Of a stretch of DNA of 17,712 nucleotides, positions 1 through 6,958 are shown piece after piece. The notes below the pieces were generated by a model, which saw only the letters and a program-made list of their open reading frames with translations, was not told where the DNA came from and ran no database searches. The translations under genes were made by a program, and so were the position numbers. The DNA comes from an uncultured Porphyromonadaceae bacterium (lineage in GTDB: Bacteria; Bacteroidota; Bacteroidia; Bacteroidales; Muribaculaceae), in contig CAJMDR010000004.1 of the NCBI GenBank assembly GCA_905212215.1, positions 1 to 17,712 of the forward strand, in the 5' to 3' direction. Positions within the stretch are counted from its first letter, which is position 1; each line of letters starts with the position of its first letter.

Positions 1-1517
1 TCTCCGAAGGGAATGAAACCGGCTACGCAGCTGATAGCGGCAAGTATAATCAGCGGGAGAGACATCTGCCAGGGTGCGTCATGCGGACGATGCTCCTTGT
101 AATGAGGATTCTCTTTCCACCAGAATACGAGAAAGTACATGCGGAACATGTAGAAAGCGGTCATGCCTGCCACCATAGTCATCCATGCGCCCCACAGCCA
201 GCTGCGGTTGAACATGGCTGCCAGCATCTCATCCTTAGAGAAGAAGCCCGAGAAGGGAGGTATGCCTGCGATGGAAAGACAGCCGATGAGGAAGGTGATA
301 TGGCAGATAGGCATATATTTTGCCATGCCGCCCATTGCAGTATAGTTATTGCTGTGAACTGCATGTATCAGAGCACCGGCGCCAAGGAAGAGCAGTGCCT
401 TGAACATGGCGTGAGTAAAGAGGTGGAACATGCTGGCCATGTAGCCGAGGCCTCCGTAATGTCCGTTTACTTCACTTGTCGATGCAACACCGAGCGCTAC
501 CATCATGAACGCAATCTGCGAGATAGTAGAGAAAGCGAGAATACGCTTGATGTCTATCTGTGCGCATGCCACGGCAGCAGCGTAGAAAGCGGTTATTGCG
601 CCTACACAAGTAACGAAGGTCAGCGATGCGTCTACCACACAGTATACAGGGAACATACGTGCTACCAAATATACGCCTGCTACAACCATTGTTGCAGCGT
701 GGATGAGGGCCGACACGGGAGTAGGACCTTCCATGGCATCGGGCAGCCAGATATGGAGTGGCATCATTGCCGATTTACCCATACCGCCTACAAAGATGAG
801 TACCATTGCCCATGTTATGACTGAAGCACCCATGAATGTAGCACCGCCTGCATCAGCAAGTACCTGTGTGGGGTTGTGCACCATAGTCTCGAAGTTGAAG
901 GTGTTGGTGTAATAGCTCAGCACCAGGATACCGATGAGGAAACCGAGGTCTGCGAAACGGGTAACGATGAACGCCTTTTTGGAAGCGCTGACTGCACTCG
1001 GGAGTTTATAATAGAAACCGATGAGCAGATATGAGCTGACACCCACGAGTTCCCAGAAGATATACATCTGGAAAATGTTGGTTGCTACTACCAGACCGAG
1101 CATCGAGAAGCTGAAGAGTGACAGGAAAGCGTAGTAACGCTGGAATCCTTTCTCGCCTTCCATATATCCCCAGGAATAGAGGTGTACCATGAAGGATATT
1201 GTGGTGATTACCACAAGCATCATGGCTGCGATGGGATCAAGAAGGAATCCGAGATGCACTACCAGCTTGTCGGTGAAGGCAAGCCACTCAAAATTGAATA
1301 CAGTGTAAATCTGCCTTACTCCGTCAGCGATGAACTCAGGCTGTCCGCTGAAGAAATATGTAAAGGCTACGGTATAGGCTATAACGGTTGTGACACCCAT
1401 AGCCAATATACCTATGATGCCGGCCATCTTGTGGCTCATCTTCATTCCTGTCAGTCCCAGCAAGAGGAAGTTGAACAGAGGAATGGCCAATATCAGGATT
1501 GGTAATGTGATTTCCAT
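1..1517 (-). CDS. nuoL: NADH-quinone oxidoreductase subunit L (NuoL), partial: runs off the left edge
   Basis: This is the amino-terminal part of NuoL, a proton-pumping antiporter-like membrane subunit of respiratory complex I. The frame is open from ATG at 1517-1515 to base 1, giving 505 codons plus two bases with no stop seen. Translation gives a very hydrophobic protein starting MEITLPILILAIPLF. Family signatures are clear: FWELVGVSSYLLIGFYY, then GGMGKSAMMPLH with the conserved pumping lysine, then HIWLPDAMEGPTPVSALIHA, and FHLFTHAMFKALLFLGAG with the second conserved lysine. Full NuoL is usually 600-700 residues, so roughly the last quarter is missing. The start lies 6 bases after the nuoK stop, which fits translational coupling. 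nuoM and nuoN would be expected next, outside the window. Identification is very secure from these motifs and the position after nuoIJK. Confidence 0.96.
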   Translation of the reverse strand, partial: MEITLPILILAIPLFNFLLLGLTGMKMSHKMAGIIGILAMGVTTVIAYTVAFTYFFSGQPEFIADGVRQIYTVFNFEWLAFTDKLVVHLGFLLDPIAAMMLVVITTISFMVHLYSWGYMEGEKGFQRYYAFLSLFSFSMLGLVVATNIFQMYIFWELVGVSSYLLIGFYYKLPSAVSASKKAFIVTRFADLGFLIGILVLSYYTNTFNFETMVHNPTQVLADAGGATFMGASVITWAMVLIFVGGMGKSAMMPLHIWLPDAMEGPTPVSALIHAATMVVAGVYLVARMFPVYCVVDASLTFVTCVGAITAFYAAAVACAQIDIKRILAFSTISQIAFMMVALGVASTSEVNGHYGGLGYMASMFHLFTHAMFKALLFLGAGALIHAVHSNNYTAMGGMAKYMPICHITFLIGCLSIAGIPPFSGFFSKDEMLAAMFNRSWLWGAWMTMVAGMTAFYMFRMYFLVFWWKENPHYKEHRPHDAPWQMSLPLIILAAISCVAGFIPFG

Positions 1518-1523
1518 GGCCGT

Positions 1524-1835
1524 TTAGAATTTCAGTTTATTTATTTCCCGCACATTGGTGTTGCCCACGGCACGGTAAATGTTAATTATAATTGCTATGG
1601 CAACCGCTGTTTCCGCAGCTGCTATGGCAATGGCGAACAGGGTAAAGACCATGCCCTCCATCTGCTCCGGATACAGGAAACGGTTGAACACTACAAAATT
1701 CAAGTCCACCGAGTTGAGCATCAGCTCAAGCGATATCAGCATGGCGATAAGGTTGCGGCGGGTAACGAAGCCGAAAACTCCGCACACGAACATTATCACA
1801 CTCGGCACCAAGTACCACAACATTGTCATTTCCAT
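1524..1835 (-). CDS. nuoK: NADH-quinone oxidoreductase subunit K (NuoK)
   Basis: Small membrane subunit of complex I with three transmembrane helices that forms part of the proton path beside NuoA and NuoJ. The 103-residue length is normal for the family (about 100). Both buried glutamates expected in NuoK are present: one in the second helix (ISLELMLNSVDLNFVVF) and one in the third (AAAETAVAIAIIINIYR). It starts 9 bases after the nuoJ stop and ends 6 bases before nuoL, so it is embedded in a tightly packed operon. No anomaly was seen. Confidence 0.96.
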   Translation of the reverse strand: MEMTMLWYLVPSVIMFVCGVFGFVTRRNLIAMLISLELMLNSVDLNFVVFNRFLYPEQMEGMVFTLFAIAIAAAETAVAIAIIINIYRAVGNTNVREINKLKF

Positions 1836-1844
1836 GGTCGATAC

Positions 1845-2369
1845 TTATTTTTTACGTGCTACTGTTACGCCACCAATGATGCAGGCCAGCAACAGAATGC
1901 TGACAGCCTCGAAGGGCAGCAGATACTGATATTTCTCCGTTCCTACCATGGCATGGCCTAAGGTGTGCATGTCTACCGGATTCTGACAGATGCTTGCCAA
2001 CGTTGTCTGCTGGTCAAGCATAGGCATGGTGAACAGTGCATACAGCAGCACGATAGTGCCTATTACGGAACAGGTAATGCCTATGGCCTTGCGATGGTGT
2101 GTTACCTCAGGGGCTTTGTCAGCCGGCTTGCTCGTAAGTAAGATGGCAAACACAAACAGCACCATGATGCCGCCGGCATAGACAGCAATCTGAACCGCAC
2201 CCAGGAACTGGTAGCCTAACTGGAAATAGAATACCGCTGTGCCGATGAGCACAAAGAGCAGATAAGTGGCTGCCCGCAGGATGCGACGTGTGGTGACAGT
2301 CAATACGGAAAAGACTATCACTGCTATCGCCACCACAAAGTAGAGTACGATAAATCCTGGAGTTTCCAT
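1845..2369 (-). CDS. nuoJ: NADH-quinone oxidoreductase subunit J (NuoJ)
   Basis: Membrane subunit of complex I that connects the quinone-binding region (NuoH/NuoA) to the antiporter subunits. The 174-residue product has about five hydrophobic segments, near residues 5-22, 28-48, 52-78, 92-115 and 148-170. The segment GAVQIAVYAGGIMVLFVFAI matches the conserved third helix that undergoes helix rearrangement in complex I. The length is typical. It begins 3 bases after the nuoI stop and is followed 9 bases later by nuoK, the universal I-J-K order. Confidence 0.95.
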   Translation of the reverse strand: METPGFIVLYFVVAIAVIVFSVLTVTTRRILRAATYLLFVLIGTAVFYFQLGYQFLGAVQIAVYAGGIMVLFVFAILLTSKPADKAPEVTHHRKAIGITCSVIGTIVLLYALFTMPMLDQQTTLASICQNPVDMHTLGHAMVGTEKYQYLLPFEAVSILLLACIIGGVTVARKK

Positions 2370-2372
2370 ATC

Positions 2373-2972
2373 TTATTGATTGTTTTCAGTTTTGGTTTGA
2401 GAGACTTCTGCCTGCGCTTTGGCTGCTGCTTCCCTTTCTGCCTTGATGCGGGCCGCTTTCTCCTTGGCTGCTGCTATCACCGCGGGGTCTACCTGCGGCT
2501 TGGGTGCCGGAGCAAGCTCCTTCTCAGGAAGATAATTCAGTTGCTTTACCAAACTGTCGCGCTGGAATACTGCCTGCTCGAAATCGTTGCTGAACTCAAG
2601 AGCATGTTGCGGACATGTGGTGACACACAACATGCAGAATGTGCACGAGCCGAGATCGTACATATACTTGTCCAACTTACGCTTCTTCTTGCCGTCGGGC
2701 ATGTCTACCATCTTCGTAGTGAGCTTGATGGTGCCGTTGGGACAGTTCATCTGGCAGATGCCGCAACCGATGCACTTATGCCTTCCCTCTTCGTCATACT
2801 TAAGGGTGAGCTCGGCGCGGAAACGGTCCGGAATCTGCAGGGTGGCACGGTTCTCAGGATAGCATTCCGTCACTTTCTTGGTGACGAGCTCTTTACCTGT
2901 TACCTCCATGCCTTGCACGAGGCTCTTGAGCCCCTTGCCAAAACCCTGGAAATATTCTTTTATACTGCTCAT
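2373..2972 (-). CDS. nuoI: NADH-quinone oxidoreductase subunit I (NuoI), 2x[4Fe-4S] protein with charged C-terminal tail
   Basis: Peripheral-arm subunit of complex I that carries clusters N6a and N6b and passes electrons toward NuoB. Two ferredoxin-type motifs are intact: cysteines 67, 70, 73, 77 (CIGCGICQMNCP) and 110, 113, 116, 120 (CTFCMLCVTTCP). At 199 residues it is longer than many NuoI proteins (about 150-180). The extra part, from about residue 155, is an alanine/lysine/glutamate-rich tail that probably forms a solvent-exposed helix. Its role is unknown. The gene follows atpG with only 16 bases between, and nuoJ starts 3 bases after it. This marks the downstream joint where the ATP synthase block ends and complex I genes resume. 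Confidence 0.95.
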   Translation of the reverse strand: MSSIKEYFQGFGKGLKSLVQGMEVTGKELVTKKVTECYPENRATLQIPDRFRAELTLKYDEEGRHKCIGCGICQMNCPNGTIKLTTKMVDMPDGKKKRKLDKYMYDLGSCTFCMLCVTTCPQHALEFSNDFEQAVFQRDSLVKQLNYLPEKELAPAPKPQVDPAVIAAAKEKAARIKAEREAAAKAQAEVSQTKTENNQ

Positions 2973-2988
2973 TGTTAATCTGATAGCT

Positions 2989-3894
2989 TTATTTTTCCAC
3001 CTGTCCGCCCAGAATGTCGAGCAACTCGGTGGTGATGCCTTGCTGACGTAGCTTGTTATATTCGAGCTGGAGGCTTTCCTGAAGTTTCTTGGCGTTGTCG
3101 TTGGCGGCCTGCATCGCCATGATGCGTGCTGCCTGTTCCGACGCCCTGTTCTCTATGGTAACCTCCTGCATGAACGACAGCACGAACATTGGAAGTACCT
3201 GTCCGAAGATACTATTGGCATCCGGTTCGAAGATATACATGATGTCGGAATGTAATCCCTTCTTCTGCTCTTCTGCCTGTTTTGCCACATCTTCGCCGCG
3301 TACCGGGAAAAGACGGTCTGCCTGCGGACGTTGGCGTCCGATGGTATAGAACTTCATATATACCACTTCCACGGAATCAAGTCTTCTCTGTTGGAAATCG
3401 TTCTGCAGACGCAGTGTGAAATCGTTTACCGTGTCACCTGCCATTTTGGAGTTCACACTTTCTACGATTACACATTCCACTCCGGGGGTGTCTTCGGCAT
3501 AACGCTCTACTATTCGGCGCATCTTACGTCCTACGGGGTATATTTCTATCTCCAGTTCCGGACCATAGGATGAGCGCCAGCCCTGCACCCGTTCGTGAAG
3601 GTATTTGAATATGTTTACGTTGTAGGCACCGCACAGTCCGTCGTCGCTGCCATACACTACTACTCCAAGACGCTTAACTTCCCGGCTCTCTGTCAGTGGC
3701 GACGAATAGTTCTCGCCGGCACGCATCAAATGCCCCATTATCTGCATTATCTGCTCCTTGAAAGGAAGCAGACGGCGCAGCTCATGCTCATTCTTGCGTA
3801 CCTTCGCCGACGAGATCATCTTCATCGCTCCTGTCAGCTTCTCGCTCGAAGCTACAGTTCCGATGCGGGTCTTTAATTCTCTCAGTGTCGCCAT
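2989..3894 (-). CDS. atpG: F1Fo ATP synthase subunit gamma (AtpG)
   Basis: Central rotor shaft of F1; its rotation drives catalysis in the alpha3beta3 head. The 301-residue protein starts with the conserved N-terminal helix (ATLRELKTRIGTVASSEKLTGAMKMISSAKV) and has the DDGLCGAYN segment of the middle domain. It ends with the other shaft helix, including AARIMAMQAANDNAKKL and a terminus like RQQGITTELLDILGG, which matches the family consensus for entering the head. Length is slightly above the usual 285-295. It starts 21 bases after the atpA stop and lies 16 bases before nuoI. It is the last gene of the ATP synthase block. Confidence 0.96.
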   Translation of the reverse strand: MATLRELKTRIGTVASSEKLTGAMKMISSAKVRKNEHELRRLLPFKEQIMQIMGHLMRAGENYSSPLTESREVKRLGVVVYGSDDGLCGAYNVNIFKYLHERVQGWRSSYGPELEIEIYPVGRKMRRIVERYAEDTPGVECVIVESVNSKMAGDTVNDFTLRLQNDFQQRRLDSVEVVYMKFYTIGRQRPQADRLFPVRGEDVAKQAEEQKKGLHSDIMYIFEPDANSIFGQVLPMFVLSFMQEVTIENRASEQAARIMAMQAANDNAKKLQESLQLEYNKLRQQGITTELLDILGGQVEK

Positions 3895-3915
3895 TTAAGC
3901 CTCTGATGCTTGGGG

Positions 3916-5506
3916 TTAGTTTACTTTCTTTGTAGTGTTCTTGTAGGAAGCAGAAACAGATTTCGCCACCTGCTCAAGAATTGCAGTTACGTCATCGGTC
4001 AGCTGACCTGCCTTGATCTTGGCAAGGACATCTTCTTTGTGGCTTGCCTCAAGAATCTGTATGAACTGACGCTGGAAGTCTTCTACCTTATCCATGGGAA
4101 CATCTTTCAGCAGACCGTTCACACCACAGTAGATTACTGCTACCTCGTTCTCAACAGGCCAAGGATGATATTGCGGCTGAATCAGCAGTTGCTGGTTCTT
4201 ACGGCCTCGGTCGATTACAGCAGCGGTTACAGGGTCGATGTCGCCACCGAACTTGGTGAAGGATTCCAGCTCACGGTATTGTGCCTGGGCAATCTTCAGT
4301 GTACCGGCAACTTTCTTCATAGGTTTGATCTGCGCGCTGCCACCTACACGGCTCACGGAGATACCTACGTTGACTGCAGGACGTATACCCTGGTTGAAGA
4401 GGGCTGTTTCAAGGAAGATCTGACCGTCGGTAATGGAGATAACGTTTGTCGGGATATATGCCGAAACGTCGCCAGCCTGGGTCTCGATGATTGGAAGTAA
4501 GCGATCCGCCACCCTTCACTATAGGTTTCAGCACTTCGGGAAGGTCATTCATGGTTGAAGCCACTTCCTGATTGTCGATAATCTTGGCTGCACGTTCCAA
4601 CAGACGGCTATGCAGATAGAAGATATCGCCGGGATATGCTTCACGGCCTGACGGACGTTTCAGGATAAGTGAGATCTCACGATATGCAACAGCCTGTTTC
4701 GACAGGTCATCATATACTATAAGGGCGTCACGGCCGGTATCACGGAAGTACTCGCCAATTGCAACTCCTGCAAAAGGTGCGTAATAACGCATTGAAGCGG
4801 AATCGGATGCAGAAGCAGCAACTACCACGGTATAGGGCATTGCACCAAACTTCTCCAGAGTATGCACTGTTGCGGCGATGGAGGATGCTTTCTGTCCGAT
4901 AGCCACATAGATACAGAATACAGGTTTCCCGGCCTCGTAATTAGACCTCTGGTTAATGATTGTATCTATGGCGATAGCTGTCTTACCGATCTGGCGGTCA
5001 CCGATGATAAGCTCACGCTGTCCACGGCCAATAGGAATCATGGAGTCGATGGCCTTAAGACCTGTCTGGAGAGGCTGTTTCACCGGCTGACGGAAGATTA
5101 CGCCGGGAGCCTTACGTTCCAGAGGCATGAGAAGTTTCTCACCGTCTATGGGTCCTTTGCCGTCGATAGGCTCGCCAAGGATATTTATGACACGGCCAAG
5201 AAGTCCTTCACCTACCGGTATTGAGGCGATTTCCCCTGTGCGGCGCACTGTCATGTTCTCGCTGATCGAGTTTATATTGTTAAGGAGCACGACGCCTACG
5301 TTGCTCTCCTCAAGGTTGAGGGCAACACCTTTCACGCCGTTCTCGAATTCCACCAACTCGTTGGCGCGTACGTTTTCAAGTCCGTACACATGTGCTACGC
5401 CGTCGCCTACTTCGAGCACGGTGCCTACTTCCTCGAATTTTACCTTGCTGTTGACGTTTTCGAGTTGTTGTTTCAGGATATCGGATATTTCGCTGGGATT
5501 CAGCAT
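3916..5506 (-). pseudogene. atpA: F1Fo ATP synthase subunit alpha (AtpA), frameshifted near codon 337
   Basis: Alpha is the non-catalytic nucleotide-binding subunit of the F1 head. The first part (5506 down to about 4496, 337 codons) has the N-terminal beta barrel and a Walker A motif GDRQIGKT at residues 169-176. The family usually has T where this protein has I. The frame then runs into 29 unrelated codons and stops at 4409. The rest of alpha is intact in the +1 frame from about 4494 to 3916, beginning [16 protein letters not shown] and including [19 protein letters not shown]. Family alpha reads GGGSLTALPIIETQ; here the sequence goes from SLT directly to PII, so about 5 bases (encoding A-L) appear to be missing. 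Restored length would be about 531 residues, normal for Bacteroidota. ATG lies one base after the atpH stop. As read, no functional alpha is made. A sequencing or assembly error is a serious alternative. Confidence 0.93.
4494..4498 (-). other. Frameshift junction in atpA (about 5 bases missing relative to the family)
   Basis: On the coding strand the reading is TCG CTT ACT, then T, then CCA ATC ATC. The zero frame decodes S-L-T-S-N-H, while the conserved continuation P-I-I-E-T-Q starts one base later. Inserting five bases such as GCTCT after ACT would restore the family sequence S-L-T-A-L-P-I-I. The exact position is ambiguous by one or two bases because the flanks share CT and T. There is no homopolymer here that would make an indel error especially likely. 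Confidence 0.85.
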
Positions 5507-5507
5507 C

Positions 5508-6053
5508 TTATTCGCTACTTATTAGGTTATTGCGTAATTGTTGTAATTCGTTGTTGATTGAAGCATCCATCTTCACATTGTCCACATACACCTGGAATCC
5601 GCCTATGAGTGTCGGATCCACTTCCTCCGAGAATTCGAAAGTGCGGTTGGGGAAAGAAGTCTTTACCATTTCCCTTATGCGATCCATGCGGTTCTCTGGC
5701 AATGCCTTGGCCGTCAATATCCTCACACGCGAGATATTGTTTTCCTCCCGGTAAAGGTCGCAATAGGCCAATACCATACGCTGAGCGTATTCTTCGCGGT
5801 TATGCTCTATTATGAGTTTGATGAATGACTTGAAATCATCGTCACATTTGCTTCCCGCAGCCTCTTGCATCAGTTTCTGCTTGTCGGCTGCCGGGATGTA
5901 AGGATTGGAGAGAGTGCGTTGCAACGCAGGGTTATCTGCGAAACTGCGGGCCACAGTCTTCATCTCCTCATAAAGCTGCCCGGCTTTTCCATGTTCCTTG
6001 GCAAGCTTATAGAGCGCTTTGGCATACCGCTTTGCTATCAAGCCGTTGTCCAT
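5508..6053 (-). CDS. atpH: F1Fo ATP synthase subunit delta (AtpH)
   Basis: Stator subunit (OSCP homologue) that ties the top of the F1 head to the peripheral b stalk. The 181-residue length is typical. The N-terminal helical domain starts with the conserved [19 protein letters not shown]. The C-terminal domain carries [17 protein letters not shown], followed by [12 protein letters not shown], both diagnostic for the family. It begins 20 bases after atpF. Its TAA stop is separated from the atpA ATG by a single G, so translation of the two is very probably coupled. Confidence 0.95.
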   Translation of the reverse strand: MDNGLIAKRYAKALYKLAKEHGKAGQLYEEMKTVARSFADNPALQRTLSNPYIPAADKQKLMQEAAGSKCDDDFKSFIKLIIEHNREEYAQRMVLAYCDLYREENNISRVRILTAKALPENRMDRIREMVKTSFPNRTFEFSEEVDPTLIGGFQVYVDNVKMDASINNELQQLRNNLISSE

Positions 6054-6073
6054 GTCTCAAACTGTGGTTTTTC

Positions 6074-6574
6074 TCAGTTCTTGTTCTTCTCTATCTCATC
6101 AAGGAGCTTGTCGGCAAGAGCTTCCTGCTCTTTGTCATTGTCCATCTGGCGGCGGATAAGCTTCTCAGCAATGGCGACAGAGAATTTGCCCACTTCCTGA
6201 CGAAGCTGTCTTTCAGCCTCCTTGCGGCTCTGGTCGATGGACACCTTTGCGGCGTCCATGACCTTCTTAGCCTCTGAAGAAGCCTCTTTGCGGGCTTCGT
6301 CTATGATTTGTGTTTTCATCTTCTCTGCGTCACGCAAGATGGCAGCCTGCTGCTTCTGGGCGTCGTCTATCACCTTTTGTGCATCTGTGCGTGCGTTGTC
6401 AAGCTGTTCTTTGGCCTGCTGTGCATATTCCACTCCCTGGTCTATGCGGTCGGCACGTGAATTCATGCTTTTTATTATCACGGGCCATCCCCACTTTGCC
6501 AGTATCAGGAATAATACCAGAAAGGCGATGAACATCCAGAAGACAAGACCGAAATCGGGCGTGAACAGTTCCAT
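6074..6574 (-). CDS. atpF: F1Fo ATP synthase subunit b (AtpF)
   Basis: Peripheral stalk subunit, a membrane-anchored dimer that prevents the F1 head from spinning with the rotor. The 166-residue protein has one N-terminal transmembrane helix (about residues 8-30, GLVFWMFIAFLVLFLILAKW). It is followed by a long charged coiled-coil region rich in A, K, E, Q and D and a C-terminal delta-binding part (FSVAIAEKLIRRQ). Length is normal. It follows atpE after 43 bases and precedes atpH by 20 bases. Only one b gene is seen, so the stalk is presumably a homodimer. Confidence 0.95.
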   Translation of the reverse strand: MELFTPDFGLVFWMFIAFLVLFLILAKWGWPVIIKSMNSRADRIDQGVEYAQQAKEQLDNARTDAQKVIDDAQKQQAAILRDAEKMKTQIIDEARKEASSEAKKVMDAAKVSIDQSRKEAERQLRQEVGKFSVAIAEKLIRRQMDNDKEQEALADKLLDEIEKNKN

Positions 6575-6617
6575 AATGAAAACTTTTTACTCGTGGGTTA
6601 TGGGTTGTCGGGTTTGG

Positions 6618-6863
6618 TTAGATAAAGAGTGCGAGGGCCGATACGATAACGGCAAACAGAGCTACACCCTCAATAAGAGCGGCGATCACGATCATGTTGC
6701 TTCGTATGTCGCTGGCAGCTTCAGGCTGACGGGCTATGGCCTCCATGGCCGATGAACCGATTTTACCGATGCCGAAACCGGCGCCGATTGCTGCAATACC
6801 TGCGCCGAGGGCTGCGCCAAGTGCTCCAAGTGCCATTTCGGCTACGAGAATCATTGATAACAT
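6618..6863 (-). CDS. atpE: F1Fo ATP synthase subunit c (AtpE), proton type
   Basis: Proteolipid subunit of the rotating membrane ring. The 81-residue hairpin has two hydrophobic helices joined by the polar loop ARQPEA (residues 44-49). The first helix is glycine-rich (GAGIAAIGAGFGIG) for tight packing. The ion-binding carboxylate is Glu65 in AALIEGVALFAV. The residue after it is Gly66 rather than Ser/Thr, so the sodium-coordinating signature is lacking and proton coupling is inferred. An alternative start at Met4 cannot be excluded. The ring needs many copies per enzyme, and the unusual 95-base leader upstream (entered separately) may serve this need. Confidence 0.96.
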   Translation of the reverse strand: MLSMILVAEMALGALGAALGAGIAAIGAGFGIGKIGSSAMEAIARQPEAASDIRSNMIVIAALIEGVALFAVIVSALALFI

Positions 6864-6916
6864 GGGGTTGTCTTTTTTTGTTTTGTTTATGTTTTGTTGT
6901 TGTTTTCTTGTATTTA
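6864..6916 (-). promoter_or_regulatory. A/C-rich unstructured leader immediately before atpE
   Basis: Read on the coding strand, these 53 bases are almost wholly A and C, with only two G and a few T, ending in ACAACCCC next to the atpE ATG. Such a leader cannot fold on itself. In Bacteroidota, which rarely use Shine-Dalgarno sites, A-rich unstructured leaders favour ribosome loading. The placement before the subunit needed in highest copy suggests a translational enhancer analogous in role to the one known before E. coli atpE. The function is inferred. Confidence 0.5.
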
Positions 6917-6950
6917 CCGCTTCGTAAAAACTTGTTTTTATATCGAGCGG
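6917..6950 (-). other. Long stem-loop between atpB and atpE
   Basis: An inverted repeat lies 8 bases after the atpB stop. On the plus strand the arms are CCGCT (6917-6921) with AGCGG (6946-6950), then CG (6923-6924) with CG (6944-6945), then TAAAAA (6925-6930) with TTTTTA (6935-6940). The loop is four bases (CTTG); one unpaired base lies on one side and three on the other. Because A/C-rich sequence rather than a T-run follows on the coding strand, it does not look like an intrinsic terminator. An mRNA stabiliser or processing site that separates atpB from atpE is a possible role. Confidence 0.5.
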
Positions 6951-6958
6951 ATTTGTTT

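Noticed and set aside
81..824. A 247-codon open frame on the plus strand
   Set aside because: It is antisense to nuoL, whose minus-strand reading has clear family motifs throughout this stretch. The plus-strand product is rich in His and Cys, as expected from reverse reading.
2376..2978. A 200-codon open frame on the plus strand almost coextensive with nuoI
   Set aside because: The minus strand encodes NuoI with both iron-sulphur motifs. The mirror frame has no motif of its own.
4490..4512. Programmed +1 frameshift in atpA
   Set aside because: There is no convincing slippery site or stop codon at the junction, and even a perfect +1 shift would delete two strongly conserved residues. A sequence error or true mutation explains it better.
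3916..4512. The second half of atpA as a separate gene starting at GTG 4512
   Set aside because: The product starts in the middle of the nucleotide-binding domain and matches only the alpha C-terminal part. The GTG arises from the upstream coding sequence and has no independent leader.
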